Position numbers and translations under genes: made by a program
From: SCRA01 sp035533275
Lineage (GTDB): Bacteria; Vulcanimicrobiota; Vulcanimicrobiia; Vulcanimicrobiales; SCRA01
Assembly: GCA_035533275.1 (NCBI GenBank)
Contig: DATLUD010000010.1
Location: 1-64,000 of the forward strand
Reading direction: 5' to 3'
Length of the DNA stretch: 64,000 nucleotides
Notes under the pieces: model-generated
The model's database searches: none
The model's input: only the letters and a program-made list of their open reading frames with translations
What the model was told of the DNA's origin: nothing
In this document: positions 8,403-15,975 of the stretch, one piece after another
Layout of the letters: every line of letters begins with the position of its first letter
Position numbering within the stretch: position 1 is the stretch's first letter

Positions 8403-9821
8403 TCACACCTGCCGTTGCTCCTCGGCGATGCGATAGGACTCGTCGAGCAGCTCGATCACGTGGCGCACCGTCATCTCGCTTCCCGCGCGCCGCAGACCCG
8501 ACTGCACCTGGAGCTGGCAGCCCGGGTTGGCGGTCGCGCACGTGGCGGCCCCCGTGGCCATCGCGTTCTTGACCTTGCGCTCCATCAGGCGGCGCGACAT
8601 CTCGGGCTGGGTCAGGTTGTAGATGCCGGCGCTGCCGCAGCACAGCGAGCTCTCCTCCATCTCGACCAGCGTGACGCCGGGGATCTTGCGCAGCAGATTG
8701 CGCGGCGCTTGCGTGATGCGCTGGGCGTGCGCGAGGTGACATGGCTCCTGATAGGTGATCGCCGTCTCGACGCGCCCGAGGTGCTCGTCTATGCCGATGG
8801 CGTCGAGGAACTCCGTGATGTCGCGGACCTTCGCGGAGAACGCCACGGCGCGCTCGTGCCAGGCAGGGTCCTCGTGGAAGAGGTGCCCGTATTCCTTGAG
8901 CGTGGAGCCGCACCCGGCGGCATTGATGATGTAGTAGTCGGCTCCGGAGCGCTCGAAGGCTTCGATGTTGCGTTTGGCCAGCGCGCGCCCCGCGTCCATG
9001 TCTCCCGCGTGGACGGTGATCGCCCCGCAGCAGCCTTGCGCCGAGGGCGCCAGCACCTCGCAGCCCGCGCGCTGGAGCACGCGCACGCTGGCCTCGTCGA
9101 TCTCGGCGAAGGCCGTGGCCATGATGCAGCCCGCGTGGAGCACCACGGCGGCCTTTTTCGCGCCCATGGGAACCCAGCGCTGGTCGCGCGGGACGAAGAA
9201 CGTGTCGCTCATGCGCGGCGCCAGCTCGATCATGCCCTCCAGGCCCAAGAGCCGCGCCAGGCCGCTGCGCTTGGCGAACGACTGGAGGCCGGAGCGCTGG
9301 AGGAACCATAGGACCCGCGAGACGGCGCGCAGCAGGGCCGGGCTGCCGAAGAGCACGTCGAGCAGCACGTGGCGCACCGTGCGCTTGAAGGGCCCGCGCT
9401 CGACGGCGCGGTTGATCTGCGTGCGCGCCGGCTCCAGGAGCTTGCCGTACTCCACGCCCGACGGGCAGACCGCTTCGCACGCGCGGCAGTCGAGGCACTC
9501 CGACATCTGGTGGACGAAGCCGGGCGAGAGGAGGTCGAGGTAGCCTTCGCCGACGGCCTTGATCAGCGCGATGCGCCCGCGTGGACTCGAGGTCTCCACC
9601 ATCGTCTCCACGTACGTGGGGCAGGTGGGCAGGCAGAGCCCGCAGCGCACGCAGCGGTTGTAGACGTCGTCGGGTGGGACGTCGAGGCCGGTGAAGCCGT
9701 TGGCGGCGGGGACGAAGTCGGCCAGCGCGTGGGCCGCCTCCTCGTGTGCCGTCACGGTGGCGTCGCCCATGCGTCCCGCCCCGCCGTACCGTGCCTCCGG
9801 ATGCTCGTCGAACTCGCCCAC
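8403..9821 (-). CDS. glcF: Glycolate/lactate oxidase iron-sulfur subunit (GlcF)
   Basis: 472 aa. Two ferredoxin-type cluster motifs, CVRCGLCLPTCPTY (about residues 57-70) and CLDCRACEAVCPSG (about 108-121), are followed by two CCG (DUF3390-like) domains with GCCGAITVH and LCCGSAGIYN. This is the electron-transfer subunit of membrane-associated glycolate or D-lactate dehydrogenase, passing electrons from the FAD subunit to quinone. GTG start with AGGAGGAG just upstream. Its partner glcD lies upstream on the same strand, but a 268-bp insertion now separates them. No glcE-like gene is visible, so a two-subunit (GlcD-GlcF) enzyme is likely. Confidence 0.9.
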   Translation of the reverse strand: MGEFDEHPEARYGGAGRMGDATVTAHEEAAHALADFVPAANGFTGLDVPPDDVYNRCVRCGLCLPTCPTYVETMVETSSPRGRIALIKAVGEGYLDLLSPGFVHQMSECLDCRACEAVCPSGVEYGKLLEPARTQINRAVERGPFKRTVRHVLLDVLFGSPALLRAVSRVLWFLQRSGLQSFAKRSGLARLLGLEGMIELAPRMSDTFFVPRDQRWVPMGAKKAAVVLHAGCIMATAFAEIDEASVRVLQRAGCEVLAPSAQGCCGAITVHAGDMDAGRALAKRNIEAFERSGADYYIINAAGCGSTLKEYGHLFHEDPAWHERAVAFSAKVRDITEFLDAIGIDEHLGRVETAITYQEPCHLAHAQRITQAPRNLLRKIPGVTLVEMEESSLCCGSAGIYNLTQPEMSRRLMERKVKNAMATGAATCATANPGCQLQVQSGLRRAGSEMTVRHVIELLDESYRIAEEQRQV

Positions 9822-9834
9822 GCGCTCCTCCTAT

Positions 9835-10102
9835 GAGCCTGTCGGATGATGCCGCAGCATGCTGCTGGGAGTGAAATCGCTCGAGGTCGAGAAGGGCGCG
9901 AGGGCGCATAGCAGAGCTATGTTACCGAGCGCACGACGATGAGAGCGAGCGATTTCACCCCAGCCCTTAGGGTTGTGGACGGCATGGGCCGGCGGCTTCG
10001 TCGCTCGTCGCTCAAATGACTCTGCCATTCAGCACTCCTCGCTCCTCGCCGGCGGCCCGTGGCGTCTCACAACAGCATGTAGTGGCATCATCCGACAGGC
10101 TC
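9835..10102. mobile_element. 268-bp MITE-like element between glcD and glcF
   Basis: The ends are a perfect 19-bp inverted repeat, GAGCCTGTCGGATGATGCC at 9835-9853 and its complement at 10084-10102. It extends imperfectly to 30 bp (9835-9864 against 10073-10102, 27 of 30 matching). A 4-bp direct repeat CTAT flanks it (9831-9834 and 10103-10106), as expected for a target-site duplication. There is no transposase ORF. An internal stem (9865-9883 with 9946-9963) makes half of it strongly foldable. These features fit a non-autonomous miniature inverted-repeat element mobilised in trans. The parent IS family is not recognisable from the ends alone. Confidence 0.82.
9865..9963. repeat. Internal long stem of the MITE-like element
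   Basis: CTGGGAGTGAAATCGCTCG at 9865-9883 is complementary to CGAGCGATTTCACCCCAG at 9946-9963 with one unpaired base; a core of 13 bp (9871-9883 and 9946-9958) is perfect. A nested CATAG/CTATG hairpin sits between the arms near 9907-9921. If transcribed as part of the glc message, it would form a strong secondary structure. Confidence 0.75.
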
Positions 10103-11530
10103 CTATAGCTTGAAGATGTCCGCGCCGCCAGGCTCGGGGAAGATCTTGCCGGGATTCATGATGCCGTTGGGATCGAGGGCGGCTTTGATGCGGCGCATGG
10201 CTTCCACCTGCGCGCTGCCCAGATCTAGCTCCAGGAACTGCTTCTTGAGCAATCCGATGCCATGCTCCCCGGAGAGCGTGCCGCCGCAGGCGACGGCGGC
10301 CTCGAAGATCTCGCGCGCCGCCTTGCCCACGCGCTCCAGCTCCGCGCCGTCGTGCCGGTCGCACAGGATGTTAGGATGGAGGTTCCCGTCCCCGACGTGT
10401 CCGTAGATCGGAATCGGCAAGCCGTACTTCCTCGCGATCTCGCGCACGGCCCGCACCATGTGCGGAATCTCCGAGCGCGGGATCGAGACGTCCTCACCGA
10501 GCTTGTTGGGACGCTTGCGGGCGAGAGCGGGGCTGATGCCGCGGCGCGCCTGCCAGAGCGCGTCGGCCTCGGCCTGGTTCGCGGCCGTGCGGACCTCCAC
10601 GGCTCCGGCGGCGGCCGCGATCTCGGTGATCGCCGCCAGCTCGCCGTCGACGACGGCGGCGTGGTGGCCGTCGACGGAGATCAGCAGGATCGCCTCGCGC
10701 TCGACCGGCAGGCCGATGGCAAACATCTCCTCGACGCAGGCCATGGTCACGTCGTCCATCATCTCGATGGCGGTGGGGAGCAGGCCCGCGCTCATGACGG
10801 CCGTGACGCACTGCGCCGCATCGACGATCGAGGCGAAGACGAACATCGCGGTGCGGGCGTGGGGCGGCTTCTTGATGAGGCGCAGCGTGGCCTCGGTGAC
10901 GACGCCCAGCGTCCCCTCGGCGCCCGTGATGAGCTGGCGCAGGTTGTAGCCGGTGACGTTTTTCACCATCTTGCCGCCGGTGCGAATGACCTCGCCCGTG
11001 GGGAGCACCACCTCCAGGCCCATCACGTAATCGGAGGTGACGCCGTACTTTAGACAGCGCGACCCGCCGGCGTTCTCGGCGATGTTGCCGCCGATGGCCG
11101 ACTGCCGCAGCGAACTGGGATCGGGCGGATAGAAGAGGCCGCGCCGTTCGACGGCGGCCTGCAGGTCGGCGTTGATCACTCCCGGCTGGACGACGGCGAC
11201 GAAGTTCACCTCGTCGATCTCGAGGATGCGGTCCATGCGCTTGGTGTCGATCACGATGCCGCCGCGTCTAGGGACAGGGCCGCCCGAGAGGCTCGAGCCC
11301 ATCGCGCGGGGCGTGACCGGGATGAGCTCGCGGTTGGCCAGGAGCACCACGGCGGCCACCTGGTCGGTGCTCTCGGGGATGACCACCACTTGCGGCATCC
11401 CTTCGTACCAGGTGCCGTCGTAGCCGTAGACCAGCAGGTCCTCGCGCGATGTCAAGACCGAGCGCGCGCCTGGGAGCAAGCCTCGCAGCTCCTCCAAGAG
11501 CGCAGGGGCCAGCGGTGGTGCCTCGAGCAT
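10103..11530 (-). CDS. glcD: FAD-linked glycolate/D-lactate dehydrogenase (GlcD)
   Basis: 475 aa from the ATG beginning MLEAPPLAPALLEELRGLLP; the open frame upstream to 12001 is antisense to thrC and not coding. The FAD-binding type 4 (PCMH/VAO) domain shows VVVIPESTDQVAAVV, the PRAMGSSLSGG loop and IGGNIAENAGGSRCLKYGVT. The C-terminal substrate/FAD-oxidase domain shows HVGDGNLHPNIL and SGEHGIGLLKKQFL, both standard in GlcD and D-lactate dehydrogenases. It oxidises glycolate or D-lactate at the membrane with GlcF as electron acceptor. The stop codon TAG lies at the edge of the inserted element. Confidence 0.9.
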   Translation of the reverse strand: MLEAPPLAPALLEELRGLLPGARSVLTSREDLLVYGYDGTWYEGMPQVVVIPESTDQVAAVVLLANRELIPVTPRAMGSSLSGGPVPRRGGIVIDTKRMDRILEIDEVNFVAVVQPGVINADLQAAVERRGLFYPPDPSSLRQSAIGGNIAENAGGSRCLKYGVTSDYVMGLEVVLPTGEVIRTGGKMVKNVTGYNLRQLITGAEGTLGVVTEATLRLIKKPPHARTAMFVFASIVDAAQCVTAVMSAGLLPTAIEMMDDVTMACVEEMFAIGLPVEREAILLISVDGHHAAVVDGELAAITEIAAAAGAVEVRTAANQAEADALWQARRGISPALARKRPNKLGEDVSIPRSEIPHMVRAVREIARKYGLPIPIYGHVGDGNLHPNILCDRHDGAELERVGKAAREIFEAAVACGGTLSGEHGIGLLKKQFLELDLGSAQVEAMRRIKAALDPNGIMNPGKIFPEPGGADIFKL

Positions 11531-11632
11531 GGAGGGGCCTCTTCTCGGAGGGCGGCCCGGCGCCTTCGCGCGCAGGTTCCCTCGGAGGGGTGAAGGATTT
11601 TCGCGCCCCGCCCGATATATGGGAGGAGAACC

Positions 11633-11713
11633 ATGTACGACGCGATCACGACGATTACCACGACGACGATTACTCGCGGCTTCACGCTGCGGGCGGGAGA
11701 GGCGTTGCGGTAA
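11633..11713 (+). CDS. thrL: Threonine/isoleucine-rich leader peptide (thrL-like)
   Basis: A 26-codon ORF with a perfect ribosome site (GGGAGGAG, 11621-11628) ahead of its ATG. The peptide is MYDAITTITTTTIT followed by RGFTLRAGEALR. All ten residues 5-14 are Thr or Ile, with 8 Thr and 3 Ile overall. This is the hallmark of the E. coli thr operon leader, where stalling at Thr/Ile codons controls attenuation. It lies 97 bp upstream of thrC, and an intrinsic terminator stands between them. The resemblance of sequence, position and pathway is direct evidence. That it works by ribosome-mediated attenuation is inference. Confidence 0.88.
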   Translation: MYDAITTITTTTITRGFTLRAGEALR

Positions 11714-11740
11714 GGTCGGCACGATCTGCGGACCACACAA

Positions 11741-11778
11741 AGCGCCCCCGGCCTGCAGGCTGGGGGCGCTGATTTTTT
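11741..11778 (+). terminator. Intrinsic terminator / attenuator ahead of thrC
   Basis: AGCGCCCCC (11741-11749) pairs perfectly with GGGGGCGCT (11762-11770). Inside, GCC/GGC extends the stem around a TGCA loop. TTTTTT follows at 11773-11778. It starts 28 nt after the leader-peptide stop and ends 33 nt before the thrC start, the layout of a transcription attenuator. A smaller GGTC/GACC hairpin (11714-11734) precedes it. I could not identify a strong competing antiterminator by eye. Confidence 0.88.
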
Positions 11779-11810
11779 GTCGATGACGTTCGAGTGAGGA
11801 GTACGGGACG

Positions 11811-13130
11811 ATGGAGAGGACGCTGGCGCGCCTGCGGTGCGCCGAGGACGACGTGAGCGCGCCGGCCAACGCGGCGTGGCGCGGCGTCGGGGCCCCCGCG
11901 CCGCTGCGGTGCGCCGAGGCCGGCTGCGGTGCCACGGCGATCGAGGGGAACACCTGCCCGCGCTGCGGCGGGCTGCTCGAGTTCGACGCGCCGCAGGGCA
12001 TCGGGCGCGACGCCGTGCTGCAGATTCTGCGCGAGCGGCGCGCCTCGTCCTCGCCGGCCGACCGGAGCGGCGTCTGGCGCTATCGCGAGCTTCTCCCCCA
12101 GATCGACGTCGACCGCGTGGTCTCGCTCGACGAGAACGAGATCCCGCTGCAGACGGCGCCGCGCGGCGCCGCTTGGGCCGGCCTAGACGGCGCGGCTGTC
12201 TACCACTGCGGCCGCAATCCCAGCGGCTCGTTCAAGGACGCGGGGATGACGGTGGCCGTCTCGTTCGCTGCGGCGCGCGGCTCGCGGGCGGCGCTCTGCG
12301 CCAGCACCGGCAACACGTCCGCGGCCATGGCGGCCTATGCGGCGCGCGCGGGCATGGGCGCCTTCGTACTGGCCCCCGCCGGGGGCGTCTCCGCGGCGAA
12401 GATCGCGCAGACGCTGGCCTACGGGGCGCGGGTCCTCACCATCGAGGGCGACTTCGACGACGCGCTGACCCTGGCGCGCGACGTGGGCGCGGCCTCGCGC
12501 GCGGTGGCGCTGGTGAACTCCGTGGATCCCTACCGCATCGAGGGCCAGAAGTGCGTGGCCTACGCCATCCTCGAGCAGCGCGGTTGGCGCGCCCCCGACT
12601 GGGTGGTCTTGCCCGGCGGCAACCTGGGCAACGTGAGCGCGCTGGGCAAGGGCTTCCGCGAGGCGCTGGCGCTGGGCTTGGCCGACCGCCTTCCGCGCCT
12701 TGCCGTGGTGCAAGCCGCCGGCTCCGCCCCCTTCGCCCAGGCGTGGGAGCGCGGCGACGATCTGGTGCCGGTAAAGGCGCAGACGGTGGCCAGCGCCATC
12801 CGCATCGGCAATCCCGTCTCGTGGCGCAAGGCACGCCGCGAGCTGCAGGCCTGCAACGGTCTGGCGCTCGCCGTTAGCGACGATGAGATCCTGGAGGCGC
12901 GCCGCGTGATCGGCCGCGACGGCTTGGGCTGCGAGCCCGCCTCCGCGGCCTCGCTGGCCGGTGCGCGCGCGCTGCGTCGGCGCGGCGTGATGCAGCCCGG
13001 CGACGACGTGGTCTGCATCTTGACCGGGCACGTCCTCAAGGACTCTTCCGTGCCGGAGCCGGCGGCTCCGGAGCCCGTGGCCGCCACCGTGGATGCCGTG
13101 CTCGGCGTGATGCTGAAAGAGAAAGAGTAA
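11811..13130 (+). CDS. thrC: Threonine synthase
   Basis: 439 aa. It converts O-phosphohomoserine to L-threonine with PLP. The N-terminus carries a small zinc-ribbon-like motif (CAEAGC ... CPRCGG, about residues 37-55), seen in one threonine synthase branch. The PLP lysine lies in NPSGSFKDAGM (Lys142). ASTGNTSAAMAAYAARAG is the phosphate/cofactor-binding loop, and LPGGNLGNVSALGKG follows near residue 265. The ATG is preceded by GTGAGGAG. It is directly followed by thrB and preceded by a Thr/Ile leader and terminator, so expression is likely tuned to charged threonyl- and isoleucyl-tRNA. Confidence 0.94.
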   Translation: MERTLARLRCAEDDVSAPANAAWRGVGAPAPLRCAEAGCGATAIEGNTCPRCGGLLEFDAPQGIGRDAVLQILRERRASSSPADRSGVWRYRELLPQIDVDRVVSLDENEIPLQTAPRGAAWAGLDGAAVYHCGRNPSGSFKDAGMTVAVSFAAARGSRAALCASTGNTSAAMAAYAARAGMGAFVLAPAGGVSAAKIAQTLAYGARVLTIEGDFDDALTLARDVGAASRAVALVNSVDPYRIEGQKCVAYAILEQRGWRAPDWVVLPGGNLGNVSALGKGFREALALGLADRLPRLAVVQAAGSAPFAQAWERGDDLVPVKAQTVASAIRIGNPVSWRKARRELQACNGLALAVSDDEILEARRVIGRDGLGCEPASAASLAGARALRRRGVMQPGDDVVCILTGHVLKDSSVPEPAAPEPVAATVDAVLGVMLKEKE

Positions 13131-13133
13131 CCG

Positions 13134-14066
13134 ATGCGCATCGATTTCGAGGTCCCCGCGACCAGCGCCAACCTCGGCTCGGGCTTCGATGCCGTCGGCA
13201 TCGCGCTGGAGCTGCGGCTGCGAGCCAGCCTGCGCTGCGATGAGCAGCCGTTCCGCACGCGCTTCCTGCCCGGTCCCCACATGCCCACGCACGGCGGCTT
13301 CGAACAGGAGATCGTGCGCGGCATGCGGGCGTTGCTCGGCGAGGACGCCGAGCTGCCGCGCGGGGAGCTGGTGGTCGAGAATCCGTTGCCCCTGGGCAAG
13401 GGCCTGGGCTCCAGCGCCGCGGCGCTGGTGCTCGGTCTGCTCGTCGCCGATTCAGCGGCGGGCTTGGAGACGTCCGCCGAGCGCATGGTGGCGCTGGCCT
13501 GCGAGCTGGAGGGGCATCCCGACAACTCGACGCCGGCCCTGTTGGGCGGCGTGGTCGTGGCGGCGCAACGCGGGACCGCGGAGCCGAGCTATCTGCGCTT
13601 CAACCCGCCTCAGGGCGTCCGCGCCATCGTCGCGGTGCCGCAGCTGGAGCTCGCGACCTCGCAGGCACGCGCGATGCTGCCCCAGGCGTACGCGAAGGCG
13701 GACACGGTTTTCAACATTCAACGCGCGGCGCTGCTGGGGGCCTCGCTCGCCAGCGGCGACCTGCGCCACCTTCGCGTGGCGATGCAGGATCGTCTGCACC
13801 AACCGTATCGCGCCGCACACGTCCCGGGTCTTGAGGACACGCTGAGATTGGAGGCTCCGGGCCTGTTGGGGGTGGCGCTCTCGGGAGCAGGCCCAAGCGT
13901 GCTGGCGCTGGTGGAAGGCAACACCATGGAGATCGCCGCCGCCATGCGTGAGTGCTTCACCCGTAACCGCATCGCGTGCGAGACGTGGGTGCTTGGCCTG
14001 GCTCGCGAGGGGGCGCTGGTGCACGATCGCGCGACGGACGAGCGCCGGGTGGTAGGCGGCTCGTAG
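13134..14066 (+). CDS. thrB: Homoserine kinase
   Basis: 310 aa GHMP kinase that phosphorylates L-homoserine, the step before ThrC. The N-terminal substrate segment VPATSANLGSGFDAVGIAL is diagnostic of ThrB. The ATP-binding GHMP motif is PLPLGKGLGSSAAALVLG (about residues 84-101). The C-terminal glycine-rich motif is LLGVALSGAGPSVLALVEG. It begins three bases after the thrC stop, so the two are translationally close partners in one operon. Homoserine dehydrogenase and aspartokinase are not in this window. Confidence 0.94.
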   Translation: MRIDFEVPATSANLGSGFDAVGIALELRLRASLRCDEQPFRTRFLPGPHMPTHGGFEQEIVRGMRALLGEDAELPRGELVVENPLPLGKGLGSSAAALVLGLLVADSAAGLETSAERMVALACELEGHPDNSTPALLGGVVVAAQRGTAEPSYLRFNPPQGVRAIVAVPQLELATSQARAMLPQAYAKADTVFNIQRAALLGASLASGDLRHLRVAMQDRLHQPYRAAHVPGLEDTLRLEAPGLLGVALSGAGPSVLALVEGNTMEIAAAMRECFTRNRIACETWVLGLAREGALVHDRATDERRVVGGS

Positions 14067-14070
14067 CCGC

Positions 14071-15933
14071 GTGGCCGGTTCGACGCGGCGCTTGGAGGCG
14101 CTGTGCGAGGCGTTTGCGCCGCCGGGAAGCGACCCCGGGCGATTGGCCGCTCAGGTCGAGGAGACGCTCCGCCTGCTCGATGGGCGCCGCCGCGCGCGCA
14201 TCCTCGCCTTTCTAGCCGCGTTGCCCATCGATCGCCTCGCCCCTGGCCGCGGCGGCTCGCTGCTGCGCTGGCTCGGGCGCAGCCGCGTGCCGGCGCTGCG
14301 CAGCGGCTTCCAGGCGTTGAAGAGATTGGTGCTCTTTCACGTCTATGCGGGCGTCGACGCGCCGGAGCGTTGGCCCGAGCTCGAGTATCCGGGGCCGCGC
14401 GGCGATGCCGCGAGCGGGTGCGAGCGCGAGCGTCCGCTTGCGCTTGCGCGTCTGCGGCCGGCGGGTGACTCCGCCGACGTCGTGGTGATCGGCTCCGGCG
14501 CGGGGGGCGGCGTCGCCGCGGCGATGCTGGCCGAGCGCGGATTCGACGTGCTGCTGCTGGAGGCGGGGCGAGCATGGAGCGCGGGGGACGCCGATCAACT
14601 CGAGGGTCCCGCGATGCGCGATCTCTATCTCGAGCACGGTCTCTGCGCCACGGAGGACCTGGGCATCGCGGTGCTGGCGGGGGCGTGCTTGGGCGGCGGG
14701 ACCACGGTCAACTGGTGCACGAGCCTGCGCTTGCGGCCTTCGGTGGCACAAGAGTGGAGCCGACATCTGGGCTACGACGTGGCCGCGGAGCTCGCGCCGC
14801 ACTATGCGGCCGTCGAGGCGAGGCTGGAGACGGCACCGGCGTCGTGGCACAACGCGCAAAACGCCGCGCTCCTGCGAGGATGCAAAGCGCTCGGCTGGAC
14901 TGCCGCCGCGATGCCGCGCAACGCGACGCCCGATTGTCCGCCGGGTTGCGGATACTGCGGTTTCGGGTGCGCCTACGGGCGCAAGGCCTCCACGCCGCGA
15001 ACCTTCCTGCGCGATGCAGTGGCGCGAGGCGCGCGGGTGGTGGTCGAGGCGCGCGTCGAGCGCGTCCTCCTCGAGCGCGGGGCCGTCGTCGGCGTGCGCG
15101 GTACGGCAGGACCCGAGCGCCGTCCCTTCACCGTGAGGACGCCGCGCGTGGTGGCGGCGGCGGGATCGTTGCGCACGCCCGCCCTCCTGGCGCGATCCGG
15201 GGTGACCGCTTCCGCGCTCGGACGCCATCTCCATCTGCACCCGGTCTCCGCGATCATCGCGGAGTTCGACGATCCGGTCGACCCCTGGCTCGGGCCGATG
15301 CAGTCGGCCTACTGCGACGCCTTCGCGGAACTCGACGGAGCCTACGGCGTGACGGTGGAGACGGCCCCGACACATCCGGGCCTGCAAGCGATCGGCATAC
15401 CGTGGGAAGGAGCAGGCGCGCACGCGGAGTCGATGCGCGACGCGCGGCGTTCCGCGGCGCTCATCGTGCTGGTCCGCGACCGCGACGGCGGGCGGGTGGG
15501 CTTGCGCGGCGAGGTGCCCGGCATCGCCTATCGACTTTCGTCGTATGACGCCCGTCATTTGGCGGAGGGTCTGGTGCGCACCGCGGAACTGGCTTTCGCC
15601 GCGGGTGCGCGCCGCGTCCGCACGCTTCACGCCGTTCCCCTCACGCTCGAGCGCTGGTCGCGTGCCGACGCAGAGCGGCGCATGCGCGAGGGCATCGCGC
15701 AACGGGGCCTGGCGCCCAACCGCATCGGGCTCTTTTCGGCGCACCAGATGGGCAGCGCCCGTCTGCGCGCGCGGCTCGCCGAGGGCGTGGGCGATCCCGA
15801 TGGGCGCGTTCACGGCACGCGGGGGCTCTGGATCGGCGATGCCTCGGCCTTCCCGGCGGCCTCCGGGGTCAATCCGATGATGACGGTCATGGCGATGGCG
15901 CGCCGGACCGCCGCGGGTATACCAGGACCGTAG
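14071..15933 (+). CDS. GMC-family oxidoreductase with N-terminal extension
   Basis: 620 aa. After an Arg/Leu-rich helical N-terminal region of about 135 residues, the FAD domain starts DVVVIGSGAGGGVAAAMLAERG. Other GMC features are GACLGGGTTVNWCTSLRLRP, the CPPGCGYCGFGCAYG cysteine-rich loop and the C-terminal SAFPAASGVNPMMTVMAMARR. This domain order matches the long-chain fatty-alcohol oxidase branch of GMC enzymes and some cholesterol-oxidase-like proteins. Probably an alcohol or sterol oxidoreductase; the substrate is unknown. GTG start four bases after thrB, so it is likely co-transcribed, although no metabolic link to threonine is apparent. Confidence 0.82.
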   Translation: MAGSTRRLEALCEAFAPPGSDPGRLAAQVEETLRLLDGRRRARILAFLAALPIDRLAPGRGGSLLRWLGRSRVPALRSGFQALKRLVLFHVYAGVDAPERWPELEYPGPRGDAASGCERERPLALARLRPAGDSADVVVIGSGAGGGVAAAMLAERGFDVLLLEAGRAWSAGDADQLEGPAMRDLYLEHGLCATEDLGIAVLAGACLGGGTTVNWCTSLRLRPSVAQEWSRHLGYDVAAELAPHYAAVEARLETAPASWHNAQNAALLRGCKALGWTAAAMPRNATPDCPPGCGYCGFGCAYGRKASTPRTFLRDAVARGARVVVEARVERVLLERGAVVGVRGTAGPERRPFTVRTPRVVAAAGSLRTPALLARSGVTASALGRHLHLHPVSAIIAEFDDPVDPWLGPMQSAYCDAFAELDGAYGVTVETAPTHPGLQAIGIPWEGAGAHAESMRDARRSAALIVLVRDRDGGRVGLRGEVPGIAYRLSSYDARHLAEGLVRTAELAFAAGARRVRTLHAVPLTLERWSRADAERRMREGIAQRGLAPNRIGLFSAHQMGSARLRARLAEGVGDPDGRVHGTRGLWIGDASAFPAASGVNPMMTVMAMARRTAAGIPGP

Positions 15934-15975
15934 CCGCCGGCGTGGTAAGCCATGCTGTCACGAAGGAGGAATACG

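Noticed and set aside
11531..12001. N-terminal extension of GlcD to 632 aa
   Set aside because: It would run antisense through the thr leader, terminator and thrC, and contains no conserved sequence. The family start is MLEAPPLAP at 11530.
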